NCBI RefSeq assembly: GCF_001908725.1
Contig: NZ_CP018725.1
Span: forward strand, 248,001 to 312,000
DNA length: 64,000 nt
From: Xanthomonas vesicatoria ATCC 35937
GTDB taxonomy: Bacteria; Pseudomonadota; Gammaproteobacteria; Xanthomonadales; Xanthomonadaceae
Reading direction: 5' to 3'
Of the stretch, positions 44,043-52,147 are shown one piece after another. Position 1 is the first letter of the stretch. Each line of letters opens with the position of its first letter. The notes beneath the pieces are model-generated. The model searched no databases. It saw nothing but the letters and a program-made list of their open reading frames with translations, and was not told the DNA's origin. The translations under genes were made by a program, and so were the position numbers.

Positions 44043-44597
44043 TCAGACGTCCGCAGCGTCGATTTGCCTTAGATCGGTGGCAGCCTCTCGCCGCGCAATC
44101 AAATTCAGGTGCCACGGCTCGCTGTCCTGGCCTTCCAGCAGTCTTTGCACGTCGGTGAAGCCGATATCGGTGAGGAGGGATATCAGAGATTCCTCGGTAT
44201 AACCCCACCGATGCGCATCTTCCCTACTGCCTCCGCGTGCCTCGTCGCGCCAACCCCAGAACCCGGCAAATGCATGCAAGTTCTGGTCCTCAAGGGAGCT
44301 GCACTCCAAGCCGAGGAGTTGGCGCGCATGGAATGCGATGTCGGGGACAATCACATGCAGCATGCCCGCAGGTGCAAGTAGCTCGTGCCAGTGCTTCAAT
44401 GTGGCACGCGCATCGTTTGGATCGAGATGTTCCAACATGTGCCGGGAATAGATCTCTACAACGCTACCGACAGGCGAGATCGTGATCGCACCAGCATCAC
44501 AAACGTGGTCGGTAGCCTCAGTCTGCCTTGAGTCAATGTTGAGGTAGCCATCCAGTCGTCTAGAAGCACACCCGACGTGTAGCTTGAGCTCGTTCAT
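44043..44597 (-). CDS. SAM-dependent methyltransferase, small
   Basis: 184 aa. Class I methyltransferase pieces: KLHVGCASRRLDGYLNID, SRHMLEHLDPND, LAPAGMLHVIVPD. This matches the 'predicted SAM-dependent methyltransferase' type common in polysaccharide clusters. Start overlaps the previous gene as ATGA, so the two are one translational unit. Substrate unknown; a sugar hydroxyl is likely. Lower GC than the flagellar genes. Confidence 0.8.
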   Translation of the reverse strand: MNELKLHVGCASRRLDGYLNIDSRQTEATDHVCDAGAITISPVGSVVEIYSRHMLEHLDPNDARATLKHWHELLAPAGMLHVIVPDIAFHARQLLGLECSSLEDQNLHAFAGFWGWRDEARGGSREDAHRWGYTEESLISLLTDIGFTDVQRLLEGQDSEPWHLNLIARREAATDLRQIDAADV

Positions 44598-45388
44598 AGG
44601 TTGGTCACTGCACAGACGACATGAGTGACGTTCTCGTGCCGGATCGAAATATCGTAGATGCGATAGTCAGGAGATTGTTGTCTGAAGAGATACAGCCAAA
44701 CGTCTGGCGGAAAGATTGAGACATGGCTATGGCCGTCGTCGTAGCAAGCGATGACATGAAAATTGAATCGAGCTGTCCGGTGCAAGGAGCGTGTTAACTC
44801 TGCTAGCTCATGGGTCTGGATATGCTCGAGAACATCGGCAGAACAATTGAGGTCAACATGCTCCAAGGTGGAACTGGTCAGATCCTGTTGAGAGAATTCA
44901 ATGTTGTCGCCTTCTGGAAAGTCCGGCGACCTTGCCCAATCCAAGCCAATAACGCGAGGTACTGACTTTGCTATTTCGGCGACGAAGGCGCCATTTCCGC
45001 AGCCAACCTCGCGCACGTTCGTGAACCGACGTTTGCCAAGAAATTTGGTATATGGCATAAGCCAGTTATTGCGTTGAAACAGTGGGTTTTTTTCATGCAA
45101 TTTTTGGTAGTACGCCGCATCCAATACCTTGTCTGCGTATGCGGCAGGAGCGCTGTTTTCGCTCAGTGCGTGTCCGATCGAAGTGTAGGTCGCTGCTAAC
45201 CTTGTATAGAGCGAAATGGAAAGTTCCTTTTGAAGCGCAGCGTCTTTTGAAGTTCCGCCCTTTATTCCTTCGTTCGTAGATACGCTGCCGCTCTCAATCG
45301 TGCTTTCGATCTGTTCAAGACGTTGATTAACCAGTCCTCCCCCCGATCGGGTGAATGCCTCAACCGGAAAGCTGCGTTCCCAGAGCAT
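44594..45388 (-). CDS. SAM-dependent methyltransferase
   Basis: 264 aa. N-terminal about 110 residues helical and unassigned, then class I motifs: VREVGCGNGAFVAEIAK (motif I), VIGLDWARSPDF, NCSADVLEHIQ. It closes with a beta-rich tail. 18 bp after the preceding gene. Probably modifies the glycan or its lipid-linked precursor. AT-richer than its surroundings. Confidence 0.8.
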   Translation of the reverse strand: MLWERSFPVEAFTRSGGGLVNQRLEQIESTIESGSVSTNEGIKGGTSKDAALQKELSISLYTRLAATYTSIGHALSENSAPAAYADKVLDAAYYQKLHEKNPLFQRNNWLMPYTKFLGKRRFTNVREVGCGNGAFVAEIAKSVPRVIGLDWARSPDFPEGDNIEFSQQDLTSSTLEHVDLNCSADVLEHIQTHELAELTRSLHRTARFNFHVIACYDDGHSHVSIFPPDVWLYLFRQQSPDYRIYDISIRHENVTHVVCAVTNL

Positions 45389-45406
45389 GACTTTGGAATA
45401 GTCCCA

Positions 45407-46465
45407 CTAATGATCGAATGTTTCGCGGGCATGGTGATGTGCCACCGCGGGCAAAGCGGGGAGGCGTGGCGCTGCCCGCTCCGGGCATAATAACTGGTGC
45501 CAGAAGGCCGGCGAAAGCAATGTCTGGAAATGAATCTGCTGGTAGATCTGTGTATCGTCATGTCGTTGCTGGTTAAGCGGAACGAATGGTTTAAAAAGCG
45601 TGTGTGCAGTTTTTCCGAACCATTCGGCTTCTTGTAAAAGGCCTGACGAAATGCCAACCAGCTCTACATCCTCACGCGTACCGAGAATCTGGTAAGCATT
45701 GTGCAGGCAGCGGATTGGGGATTGGCCAGTGATTCGCTGTAGAGTTGCCATTTCGGCGCTCGCGGCGCCTTCAGCCATGGGATGCGCTTTGTACATGAGG
45801 CGCCGGCCCTCGCATAGCGTCCTCAACTGCTCAGAAAAGTCCGCGCATTGCAATACATGCCCGCTTGGAGCGATCAATGAAGCATCGTATGGCGCCTGAC
45901 CGACGAAGACGATGCCGCCGTCAAGTGGTGTAAAGGAATATGCGCGCTCGTCGTGCAGGCGACGTCGATGCATTCGCACGTTTGCTGCAAGTGTCGCGGC
46001 CTCGAGACGTAGTTCCTCCGAGCTAACGGCATGCATGGTCAAACGCTTGGTCGCCAACTGCTGCGAACTATACAGCGCCACGTACAGATCACGCGCGAAG
46101 CGAAGCGGCGAGACACGGATATCGAGAAAAGGGATGTTCGCCTGAACGCAGAAATCCATCAGCCACGGCGGCATCTCAAGCGAAATTAATAGGTCGCATG
46201 GCGGCAAGTGCTGCCTCAAATATTCTGCAGCCGCTTGCGGCAGCTGGTAGTAGTGCTTAGACCAAGAGCCAGAATCCGCAAATGCGAGGTTGTGAAAAGA
46301 ATCCAGATCAAAGCCATGGTGGTGGCAGTATTCGCTATCGAGTGCAAAGCCGATCTCGATTCCTGAGCCCTGTAAAATGGGTTCTCTGATCAGATCGAAA
46401 AAAGCTTCCGGAAAGACTCGCGTATCTCTCAGTAAATCTGGAACCAGAATGATGTTGGTGGTCAT
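45407..46465 (-). CDS. Unidentified glycan-cluster protein
   Basis: 352 aa, no signal peptide or membrane span. Two Rossmann-like halves are suggested: NIILVPDLLRDTRVFP with DLLISLEMPPWLMDF, and GGIVFVGQAPYDASLI with RRLMYKAHPMAEG. The YKAHP motif recalls the Y-x-x-HP seen in CMP/UDP-dependent capsule transferases (KpsC/KpsS-like), so a glycosyltransferase is possible; this is weak. Low GC. Preceded by 185 bp with no gene, so it may have its own promoter and mark a block boundary. Confidence 0.55.
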   Translation of the reverse strand: MTTNIILVPDLLRDTRVFPEAFFDLIREPILQGSGIEIGFALDSEYCHHHGFDLDSFHNLAFADSGSWSKHYYQLPQAAAEYLRQHLPPCDLLISLEMPPWLMDFCVQANIPFLDIRVSPLRFARDLYVALYSSQQLATKRLTMHAVSSEELRLEAATLAANVRMHRRRLHDERAYSFTPLDGGIVFVGQAPYDASLIAPSGHVLQCADFSEQLRTLCEGRRLMYKAHPMAEGAASAEMATLQRITGQSPIRCLHNAYQILGTREDVELVGISSGLLQEAEWFGKTAHTLFKPFVPLNQQRHDDTQIYQQIHFQTLLSPAFWHQLLCPERAAPRLPALPAVAHHHARETFDH

Positions 46466-46650
46466 CTTAATGTGTATCCAATACAGGAATTCTGACTGTC
46501 TGAAATAAAGAATAGTTTCGTGGAAGAGTACGGCCCTATGCTTTTAAGAAATTTCTGATATTTCTGGGAACTCGGGAAGGGTCGAATTGAAATTTTTTTG
46601 CGGGCGTCGGTCATCGCTCCACCCTTTCCAATTCATGAAGTTTCTCAGGC

Positions 46651-48174
46651 TCACATCGCCCAGGGCGGCGGTGCGGCACCGGCGACGGGCGATGCATACA
46701 AAACGAGGTCGTAGTAGTGGCCAGGAGAGTGCTGGCGTAGGCGGAAGTGATAGCCTTCCACCAATCTGTCCAGTTGTTCCACGATATCCAGTAAGTCCTG
46801 GGCGTAGTGGTAGACACAAATAGCCATACGGGGGCGCTGGGTCCGGATCAGGTGAGATGCGCCCTCTAGTGCCCTGGCTTCGAACCCTTCGATGTCCAAC
46901 TTCAGTAGCGTCAGCTTTTCCAGTTCATCGTCCAGGCGCGTAGTCGCCACGGAGATGCCGCCGTTCGGCGATACATGGCTGGAAACGGTGCCCGTCTCCT
47001 CAAAGCGCAGCGTCGCATGTTCGTTAGAGATGGCTTTTTTGATGGCCTTGAAATTGTGCGGGGGAATTGGGAGAGCACTCGCGATGCCCTCCAATGTCTG
47101 GAAGTTGATGCTATCGGGTTCAAAGGCGGTGATGCTTTCGTAGCGATAGCGGGACGCGTCGATAAATTTATGCACGACTGGGCCCTGGAAGGCACCGCCA
47201 TCGCAGAAATGTTCACTCTGGCCGAGCTGGAATGTGCTGCTATCAGCATATTCTGAAAAGTACTCGTTGATCGGCGTAGCCCAGCAGTCCAACAGGAAGC
47301 TGGAATCGTAGGTCACGCGGAACAACAGGTTGCTGTAGAGCGTAAAGACGCTTAAATCATCGTCCAGTCGATCTGCAAACCGCAGAAATTCGTCTAGGCG
47401 CAGAAGCGTCCGCTGACGGTATACCTGGGCAGGCTCGTATACGGCGAGCAGTCCGCAGTGAGCAACCGCCATGCAGGCATCTACCCTTTCAATGCCTGCT
47501 TGATCGCAGAGCTTGCGGGCCAAGCCCGATTCCTTCGGGCTGTAAGAAAAATCGATGGCTAACGCCTGGGAATGCTGGGCCGCTTGCTCGATGAACTGGC
47601 GCGAACTCCAACGCGGAACCCCATGAACGGTGTCGCTGTCGCTTGGCTGATCATCAACGGCGGCAATGATATGGCTGGAGCGCTGGACGATCTGTGGGCC
47701 ATAAATGTTGCCAAGGCCCGAGCGCGGTTGGAGCAAAAAAAGGGGGCGCTGCTCGAAATGTGGGATCAGCGGTTCCAAAGAAGGCGCCACGCTCAGTTGC
47801 TCAATGCCCGCGCTGGTGCAGATGTCGTGTGCAAACGCCCGTCCGCGCGGGCTGCAAGCGAAATCGATAGCGATCGCATCGGCATATTGCCCAGCCTTGG
47901 CAAGAAACTCCTGACTGCTCCAGCGCGGCGCGCCGTGGATGTGGTCCAGGTGGGTGTTTTGGTCATCAATTGCGGCAACAACATGGCGCAGGTCAGCAAC
48001 GACCCTGGGACCATGCACCATACCGATATAAGACTCGGGAGCGACGAGGAATACCGGGCGGTTGGCAATCGCGGGTAGGCGCGCAATGACATCCTCAAGC
48101 GCAGGGCGCTCTTGCTCCGCAATACGCAGAATTTGTTCGCGAAGCTGCTCGTTTCTTGAGTTCATGAACGTCAT
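46651..48174 (-). CDS. FkbM methyltransferase with duplicated N-domain
   Basis: 507 aa from ATG 48174, which overlaps the upstream stop as ATGA. C-terminal about 210 residues are an FkbM O-methyltransferase: SITAFEPDSINFQTLEG, LLKLDIEGFEARALEGA, RMAICVYHYAQDL. The N-terminal half contains two about 90-residue copies of one module: RPVFLVAPESYIGMVHGP with HGAPRWSSQEFL, and RPLFLLQPRSGLGNIYGP with HGVPRWSSRQFI; each ends IAIDF(A/S)(C/Y)SP. The modules look like alpha/beta units and carry no family I know. The fusion suggests substrate channelling or binding of the sugar intermediate before methylation. Confidence 0.8.
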   Translation of the reverse strand: MTFMNSRNEQLREQILRIAEQERPALEDVIARLPAIANRPVFLVAPESYIGMVHGPRVVADLRHVVAAIDDQNTHLDHIHGAPRWSSQEFLAKAGQYADAIAIDFACSPRGRAFAHDICTSAGIEQLSVAPSLEPLIPHFEQRPLFLLQPRSGLGNIYGPQIVQRSSHIIAAVDDQPSDSDTVHGVPRWSSRQFIEQAAQHSQALAIDFSYSPKESGLARKLCDQAGIERVDACMAVAHCGLLAVYEPAQVYRQRTLLRLDEFLRFADRLDDDLSVFTLYSNLLFRVTYDSSFLLDCWATPINEYFSEYADSSTFQLGQSEHFCDGGAFQGPVVHKFIDASRYRYESITAFEPDSINFQTLEGIASALPIPPHNFKAIKKAISNEHATLRFEETGTVSSHVSPNGGISVATTRLDDELEKLTLLKLDIEGFEARALEGASHLIRTQRPRMAICVYHYAQDLLDIVEQLDRLVEGYHFRLRQHSPGHYYDLVLYASPVAGAAPPPWAM

Positions 48175-48794
48175 GTCCCGTAAGTATGAATGGGGCTGTC
48201 GTAGCGGGCGTTGAAATAGGTCTTCGCAGGCACGTCCTCGCAGTAGGCACGCGGCCAGCCAAGTTCGCAGCTTCGCCCCACCTTGACGCCCTCCCGCACA
48301 ATGGCGCCGGTCCGCAGGATGCTGTTGCCGCCGATCTCGACGCCCGCGCCGATTTGCACACCATTCTCTATCCAGCATGAAGATTTGACGCGGCATGCCG
48401 GTCCGAGGTGCGCGCCGGCATGGATGACGGTGTTGTAGTCGATCCTGCACCCGTGCCCGACGACCGCATTGGCACCCACGAATGCGTTAAGCCCGATGAC
48501 CGTGTCAGATCCGATGGCTGCGCTGGCATGGATGAAGGGCTCCAGCTTGAAGCCACGTTGCAGCGCTGCCTGCATCAGTTCTGTGCGCTTGAAGTTGCCG
48601 AGGCGTTCGTCAAATGCCACGAACATGGCCCCGTCACTTGGATTCAGTCCATCCAGTATGCGGAAATCGAATTCGTGTTTCTCGTCTTGCGGGACATCGA
48701 TCTTGATGACCGCCTCATCCTGACGCGCCTGTTTCCAGCCATGAAAAGCCAGGTCGAGGTAGTCGCTGCTGCCGATGATCCACCTAGATTTCAT
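48171..48794 (-). CDS. NeuD/PglD-like sugar acyltransferase 1
   Basis: 207 aa. Short N-terminal Rossmann-like part (KSRWIIGSSDYLDLAFHGW), then a left-handed beta-helix of hexapeptide repeats (IGSDTVIGLNAFVGANAVVG, IDYNTVIHAGAHLG, VQIGAGVEIGGNS). This is the trimeric sugar N-acyltransferase type that acylates a 4-amino-sugar nucleotide. The first 11 bp overlap the Rieske gene. With the second acyltransferase at 49942, two acylation steps are implied. Confidence 0.82.
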   Translation of the reverse strand: MKSRWIIGSSDYLDLAFHGWKQARQDEAVIKIDVPQDEKHEFDFRILDGLNPSDGAMFVAFDERLGNFKRTELMQAALQRGFKLEPFIHASAAIGSDTVIGLNAFVGANAVVGHGCRIDYNTVIHAGAHLGPACRVKSSCWIENGVQIGAGVEIGGNSILRTGAIVREGVKVGRSCELGWPRAYCEDVPAKTYFNARYDSPIHTYGT

Positions 48795-49929
48795 GGTCGG
48801 TCTCCATCAGCGTCGTGTACCAGCGCTCGACCAGGCGATTCATGGATTCATAGGCTCCCTGGATGGGCAGAGGCGCGTCTGTGTGCAATGCCGCCTGTAC
48901 CCGCTCCATGATGTCCACGTCTTCGCCCACCACCACCTTGCTGCCGTGCATCTGTGCCAGTAGCACTTGGCTGGAAGAACCGTAAGGCTGTTTCTTGCGT
49001 GCGCTAAACCAATAGATTTCCAGGTCGGTTGTGTCCGGCCCAACGGGGATATGGTGCTCCAGGGTGAAGGAATAACCGCCGTTGCCACTGGCGATATGCA
49101 GGTTTGGGAAGGCCAGCCAGTTGAAGTAGGCATCCTGCTTGCCCCAGCGTTCCACTTTATCGTGCCAGTGGAAGTGCTTGAGGTTAGGTATAGGTGCTTC
49201 CGCGCCACCGAAACTGAAGCGGCGCATCTCGCGCCTCAAGGCAGAGGGCGATGTGCCCTGCAAGGCCTCCATGGACTCCTTGGCTTGTTCCTCGTTCACC
49301 TGCGGAACGAAGCTGACGCTCTTGGCCAGGGTCTTGGGGTGGACGAAGCGCGGGTGATTGGCATCCCGAAGATTTTCGTAAGCGAGTTTCCAGTTGTACC
49401 GGCCACGCCATGTGGTCACCATGACCTCAGTGTCGTAGGCGTTGGAACTACTTTCCAGCAAGGCGATGAAGTCAGGCGAAAACTGCTCCTCAATCGGCAT
49501 CGGGTTGGGGGCGAGGTTGACGAACAGCAGATTTCCCATCTCACGCAAGGCGAACTCCCGCAATTTCAGACTACGTCGTTCGTCCTCGCCGAAGCCATAA
49601 AAGGCATCGCATTCGGGGATACTCTCTACCCGGCCGTCGGCATCGTACTTCCATGCATGGTAGGGGCAGACGAGCGGACGCCTTCCCACTGCGGTGGTCT
49701 GCAGCAGTGCGCTGCGGTGCAGGCAGACGTTCTCGAATGCGCGCAGCCGGCCCTGGAAATTCTGGATCAGCACCGGAATGCCGGCGAGCCTGCGGGTGAT
49801 GAAGCAGTTGTTATCAGGCACCAGCATCTTGAGGCCGGCAAACAGCCAAGCCTTGCGGAAGATCTTGCGCTGTTCGCGGGCGAAGATGTCCGTCGACAGG
49901 TAGTAGCTGGGGTGCATTCGCGATCGCAT
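48784..49929 (-). CDS. Rieske non-heme iron oxygenase, alpha subunit
   Basis: 381 aa. Rieske [2Fe-2S] ligands CLH and CPYH are present (NVCLHRSALLQ ... VCPYHAWKYD, residues about 70-91). The mononuclear iron site DANHPRFVH (D, H, H) and a C-terminal catalytic domain follow. Enzymes of this family hydroxylate, demethylate or desaturate small molecules using a separate reductase, which is not encoded nearby. Within a sugar-acyl operon the likely target is the acyl chain or the deoxysugar; that is inference. Start ATG 49929; ATG at codon 5 is possible. Confidence 0.88.
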   Translation of the reverse strand: MRSRMHPSYYLSTDIFAREQRKIFRKAWLFAGLKMLVPDNNCFITRRLAGIPVLIQNFQGRLRAFENVCLHRSALLQTTAVGRRPLVCPYHAWKYDADGRVESIPECDAFYGFGEDERRSLKLREFALREMGNLLFVNLAPNPMPIEEQFSPDFIALLESSSNAYDTEVMVTTWRGRYNWKLAYENLRDANHPRFVHPKTLAKSVSFVPQVNEEQAKESMEALQGTSPSALRREMRRFSFGGAEAPIPNLKHFHWHDKVERWGKQDAYFNWLAFPNLHIASGNGGYSFTLEHHIPVGPDTTDLEIYWFSARKKQPYGSSSQVLLAQMHGSKVVVGEDVDIMERVQAALHTDAPLPIQGAYESMNRLVERWYTTLMETDHEI

Positions 49930-49941
49930 CGGCGCGGCTTC

Positions 49942-50607
49942 TCAAGAATCCTTGTGGTAAATGACCCTGGCCGGGTTGCCAAACACGCTGGCGCCGGCCG
50001 GCACGTCCTTGACCACGACTGCACCGGCGCCGACCACAGCGCCGTCGCCGATGTGGATGCCGGGCAGGATGGTAGCGTGGGGGTGGATCGCTACCTCATT
50101 GCCAATCACCACGCCGCCGCCGATGAAAACGAAGCTGCCGATCTGCACGTAGTCGCCGATGCTGACCTCGTGCGCGATGATCGAGGTAGAGAGCACGGTG
50201 ACGAATTCGCCGAGCCGGCTGCCGGAGCCGATGGAGACGCGCGAATCGAACACGCTGCCCCGGCCTATGTAACCGGCAGCTGCTTCGCGCGAGGGGGGAG
50301 GATGGAACACAATGAAGTCGGCGCCCTTTTCGATAAGCGCCTGGGCATAGTGCCGCCTCGCCGCGGGGTTGCCGATTGCGCAGATGAAGATGTCGCCTTC
50401 CACCGGTTGGTAGGTTGCAGGGTCGCCGACGATCGGCCAGCGCGATGTGCCCTGCAAATGCGTGCGATCATCCAGGAAACCCTTGATATCCCATTCGACA
50501 CCATGCGCCGGGTCCTGGTGATACGCCAGCGACGCGATGTCTCGTGCGAAGCCACCCGCGCCAACGATCAGCAGGTGATAGGGCGGAGTGGATGCATCGG
50601 CTGTCAT
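49942..50607 (-). CDS. NeuD/PglD-like sugar acyltransferase 2
   Basis: 221 aa from ATG 50607 (ATGA overlap with the previous gene). N-terminal dinucleotide-type domain YHLLIVGAGGFARDIAS, then hexapeptide repeats (GRGSVFDSRVSIGSGSRLG, VQIGSFVFIGGGVVIGNEV, IHIGDGAVVGAGAVVVKDV). The complete PglD layout suggests transfer of an acyl group to the amino sugar made by the aminotransferase at 53475. Donor may be acetyl-CoA or the ACP-bound chain made here. Confidence 0.88.
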   Translation of the reverse strand: MTADASTPPYHLLIVGAGGFARDIASLAYHQDPAHGVEWDIKGFLDDRTHLQGTSRWPIVGDPATYQPVEGDIFICAIGNPAARRHYAQALIEKGADFIVFHPPPSREAAAGYIGRGSVFDSRVSIGSGSRLGEFVTVLSTSIIAHEVSIGDYVQIGSFVFIGGGVVIGNEVAIHPHATILPGIHIGDGAVVGAGAVVVKDVPAGASVFGNPARVIYHKDS

Positions 50608-51383
50608 ACGAATTCCACACCTCCATCCATGCTGAAGGCCTGTCCGGTTACCTTGCTGCTCGCATCGGACAGAAAATACAGGCACGCCATCGCCACGTCC
50701 TCCGGCTGGCCGATGCCGAGCGGGTAGCGCTTGCGGCTTTCTTCGAACCAGGCCTTGTCTTCGTTGATCAGCGATGTCTCGACCAAACCGGGGCACAGTG
50801 CATTTGCACGAATCTTGCGGCGCGCCAATTCCAGCGCCAGCGGGCGCAAGGTTCCGATCAGAGCGGCCTTTGATCCTGCATACGGACCGACACCGACGGT
50901 ACCCGTGAGCGCGGCGATGGACGACAGAAAGATCACCGAAGCGCCGAGCCGCAGTGACTGGCGTGCCAATAAGTGCCTGGTCAACATCACTGGTGCGAGA
51001 TAATTGATGTCCATGACCTCGCGCAAAAACTTTTCGCTGACCAATTTCATGGGCGCAAGCCCACGAATGCCGGCGCTATGAACTACGCCGTCAAGTTGCC
51101 CGCAGGTAGTGGCCAACTGCTGCAACACGGTTGCGTCGCTCAAGTCGCCAACGAACAGGCAATGGCCTTCGCCATGCAGCGACGCCAGCACGGTGCGCAG
51201 GCGCTGTTCGTCACGTCCGGCAACGACCATTCGCGCACCTGCACCGGCACAGGCCCGTGCAACGGCCTCGCCAATGCCTTTGGACGCGCCGGTAACCAGA
51301 ATTGTCTTGCCGGCCAGCCCAAACAAGGTGTGCAGCAGCACTGAGGTGGCGTCCGTGGAATGCATGGTGGTCTGGCTGCTCAT
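50604..51383 (-). CDS. Short-chain reductase 2 (FabG-like)
   Basis: 259 aa. NAD(P) motif TGASKGIG, catalytic S (FLSSIAALTG) and YxxxK (YAGSKAAL), structural N (DINYLAPVML). The C-terminal SKVTGQAFSMDGGVEFV fits FabG-like reductases. Both ends overlap neighbours by 4 bp. Likely reduces the 3-ketoacyl-ACP made by the KAS III-like enzyme; a sugar dehydrogenase role cannot be excluded. Confidence 0.88.
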   Translation of the reverse strand: MSSQTTMHSTDATSVLLHTLFGLAGKTILVTGASKGIGEAVARACAGAGARMVVAGRDEQRLRTVLASLHGEGHCLFVGDLSDATVLQQLATTCGQLDGVVHSAGIRGLAPMKLVSEKFLREVMDINYLAPVMLTRHLLARQSLRLGASVIFLSSIAALTGTVGVGPYAGSKAALIGTLRPLALELARRKIRANALCPGLVETSLINEDKAWFEESRKRYPLGIGQPEDVAMACLYFLSDASSKVTGQAFSMDGGVEFV

Positions 51384-52147
51384 AGGCGAATCGGCAAGGA
51401 AATGCCACCGTCGATGGTCAAGGTGCTTCGTGTGATCCAGCGGCTCGCGGCAGACAACAGATATGCCACGCCGTTTGCAACGTCGTTTGGGTCGATGCGT
51501 CCAAGTGGTGTCAGTCCGATCTTGTCGTCCATGTCCGCAGCGACGCCCAACTTTTTCAGCATCGGCGTGTCGACATAGCCGGGCGCAATGCAGTTTGCGC
51601 GGATGCCGTGCTTGGCTTGCTCAAGCGCGAGCGTGCGCACAGCTGCCTCCAATGCGGCCTTGGATGCGGCGTAGCCGGCAGCGGCCTGTGGTGCGGCGCG
51701 TGCAGAGAGCGCAGACACGTAGACCAGCGATGCGCCTTCGGCCAGCCGCCGTTTGAAAAGCAATTGCTGCGTCAAGGTGATCGGTGCCAGATAATTGATC
51801 GACAGCATGTGCTGCAGATGTTTTTCTGCCGCCATCCGGAATGGCACAAGTGCAGCGACGCCTGCGCATGAGGCAACGCCGTGATAGCGCTCGGATGCCC
51901 CCAATAAGCGGACCCGGGTCTGCTCGTCGGTCAGGTCGCCCGCGATGACGCTGTGACCACTCCCAGCCAAGTCGGCAGCTACATCTTCCAAACGTTGCAT
52001 GTCGCGGCCATTGAGCACGACAGTGGCGCCTAACCGGGCGCATAACGTAGCAACTGCTGCGCCGATACCCGAGGACGCACCCGTGACCAAGATTGTTTTA
52101 TCGATCAGCCCGAATGCATCGGTTGTTGCGATTGAAGCCATGCTCAT
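51380..52147 (-). CDS. Short-chain reductase 1
   Basis: 255 aa from ATG 52147, overlapping the KAS III stop as ATGA. TGASSGIG, N in SINYLAPITL, S in YVSALSARA and YAASKAAL are present. It is a paralogue of the next gene (same length and the same NYLAP phrase), so the operon carries two divergent reductases, possibly one for the acyl chain and one for the sugar ring. Confidence 0.88.
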   Translation of the reverse strand: MSMASIATTDAFGLIDKTILVTGASSGIGAAVATLCARLGATVVLNGRDMQRLEDVAADLAGSGHSVIAGDLTDEQTRVRLLGASERYHGVASCAGVAALVPFRMAAEKHLQHMLSINYLAPITLTQQLLFKRRLAEGASLVYVSALSARAAPQAAAGYAASKAALEAAVRTLALEQAKHGIRANCIAPGYVDTPMLKKLGVAADMDDKIGLTPLGRIDPNDVANGVAYLLSAASRWITRSTLTIDGGISLPIRL

